Assembly: GCA_018060515.1 (NCBI GenBank) | Contig: JAGOVY010000004.1 | Location: 1 to 41,255, forward strand | Reading direction: 5' to 3' | From: Anaerolineaceae bacterium | GTDB lineage: Bacteria; Chloroflexota; Anaerolineae; Anaerolineales; Anaerolineaceae | Length of the DNA: 41,255 bases | Shown here: one piece after another, positions 41,189 through 41,255 of the stretch | Layout of the letters: each line of letters begins with the position of its first letter | Position numbering within the stretch: position 1 is the first letter of the stretch | Translations under genes and position numbers: made by a program | The notes under the pieces: model-generated | Databases searched by the model: none | The model's input: only the letters and a program-made list of their open reading frames with translations | What the model was told of the DNA's origin: nothing

Positions 41189-41255
41189 CCCTTAAGCCCA
41201 ATCAGCACTTAATTCTGGATTTTTTGCACGTTAAGAAAGTGATTTTTAAACTTGA

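Noticed and set aside
1-41255. CRISPR array, insertion sequence, prophage or integron
   Set aside because: No regularly spaced repeats, transposase, integrase or phage structural frames were seen anywhere in the window.

Overview
This is a gene-dense bacterial chromosomal segment of middling GC, with no prophage, insertion sequence, CRISPR array or rRNA operon. The gene content points to Chloroflexota, most likely class Anaerolineae. The signs are a RibXY-type riboflavin ABC transporter behind an FMN riboswitch, a DUF4332 helix-hairpin-helix protein, a DinB protein with a HicB-like front half, a translin-like protein next to ssb, a BTAD/AAA/TPR giant regulator, and an exporter with a CARDB partner instead of an outer-membrane system. 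The taxonomic call is inference from family content; no rRNA is present to confirm it.

Layout. 1-2.5 kb (minus): urocanate hydratase (hutU) followed by two small membrane-anchored proteins, the second cut by the window edge. 2.6-7.3 kb (minus): a four-gene operon of Yip1-like membrane protein, ABC ATPase, secreted CARDB protein and MacB/FtsX-type permease. 7.4-12 kb: a DinB/HicB-like protein, a 30-residue membrane microprotein, the radical SAM enzyme AmrS and MutS2. 12.1-18.8 kb (minus): nadK, a zinc-ribbon membrane protein, recN and a 1178-residue BTAD/AAA/TPR regulator, tightly packed. 19.1-20.5 kb (minus): ssb, DUF3467 and a translin/TRAX-like protein. 20.7-25 kb: a LysM surface protein, a sulfite-oxidase-fold molybdoenzyme, an orphan GAF-GAF histidine kinase and holB. 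25-27.9 kb (minus): an FMN-riboswitch-controlled riboflavin ABC importer. 28-30 kb: a DUF4332 protein, a YjjX-like NTPase, a lipoprotein esterase and tRNA-Pro(UGG). 30-33.2 kb (minus): a lipoprotein, a 38-residue DltX-like microprotein, an MBOAT acyltransferase and an SGNH transferase. 33.3-41.2 kb: a polyprenyl-phosphate glycosyltransferase, rnhB, glgC, a rhomboid protease, clpC, an M42 peptidase and a thioesterase.

The most interesting locus is the MBOAT cassette. A previously uncalled 38-codon gene directly abutting the MBOAT start encodes one membrane helix ending in the hexapeptide WIYQGF. That matches the placement and chemistry of the DltX acyl-shuttle motif of Gram-positive D-alanylation, but no dltA or dltC is present, so the acyl group and the polymer are unknown. 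Second is the FMN riboswitch. Its P2 loop carries a clean 14-nt hairpin insertion, and its terminator arm and U-tract also contain the Shine-Dalgarno and the TTG start of the permease gene.

A recurrent pattern is a -10 box only 6-9 nt before the start codon (nadK, holB, LysM, glycosyltransferase, thioesterase genes), which suggests frequent leaderless mRNAs alongside genes with strong GGAGG sites.
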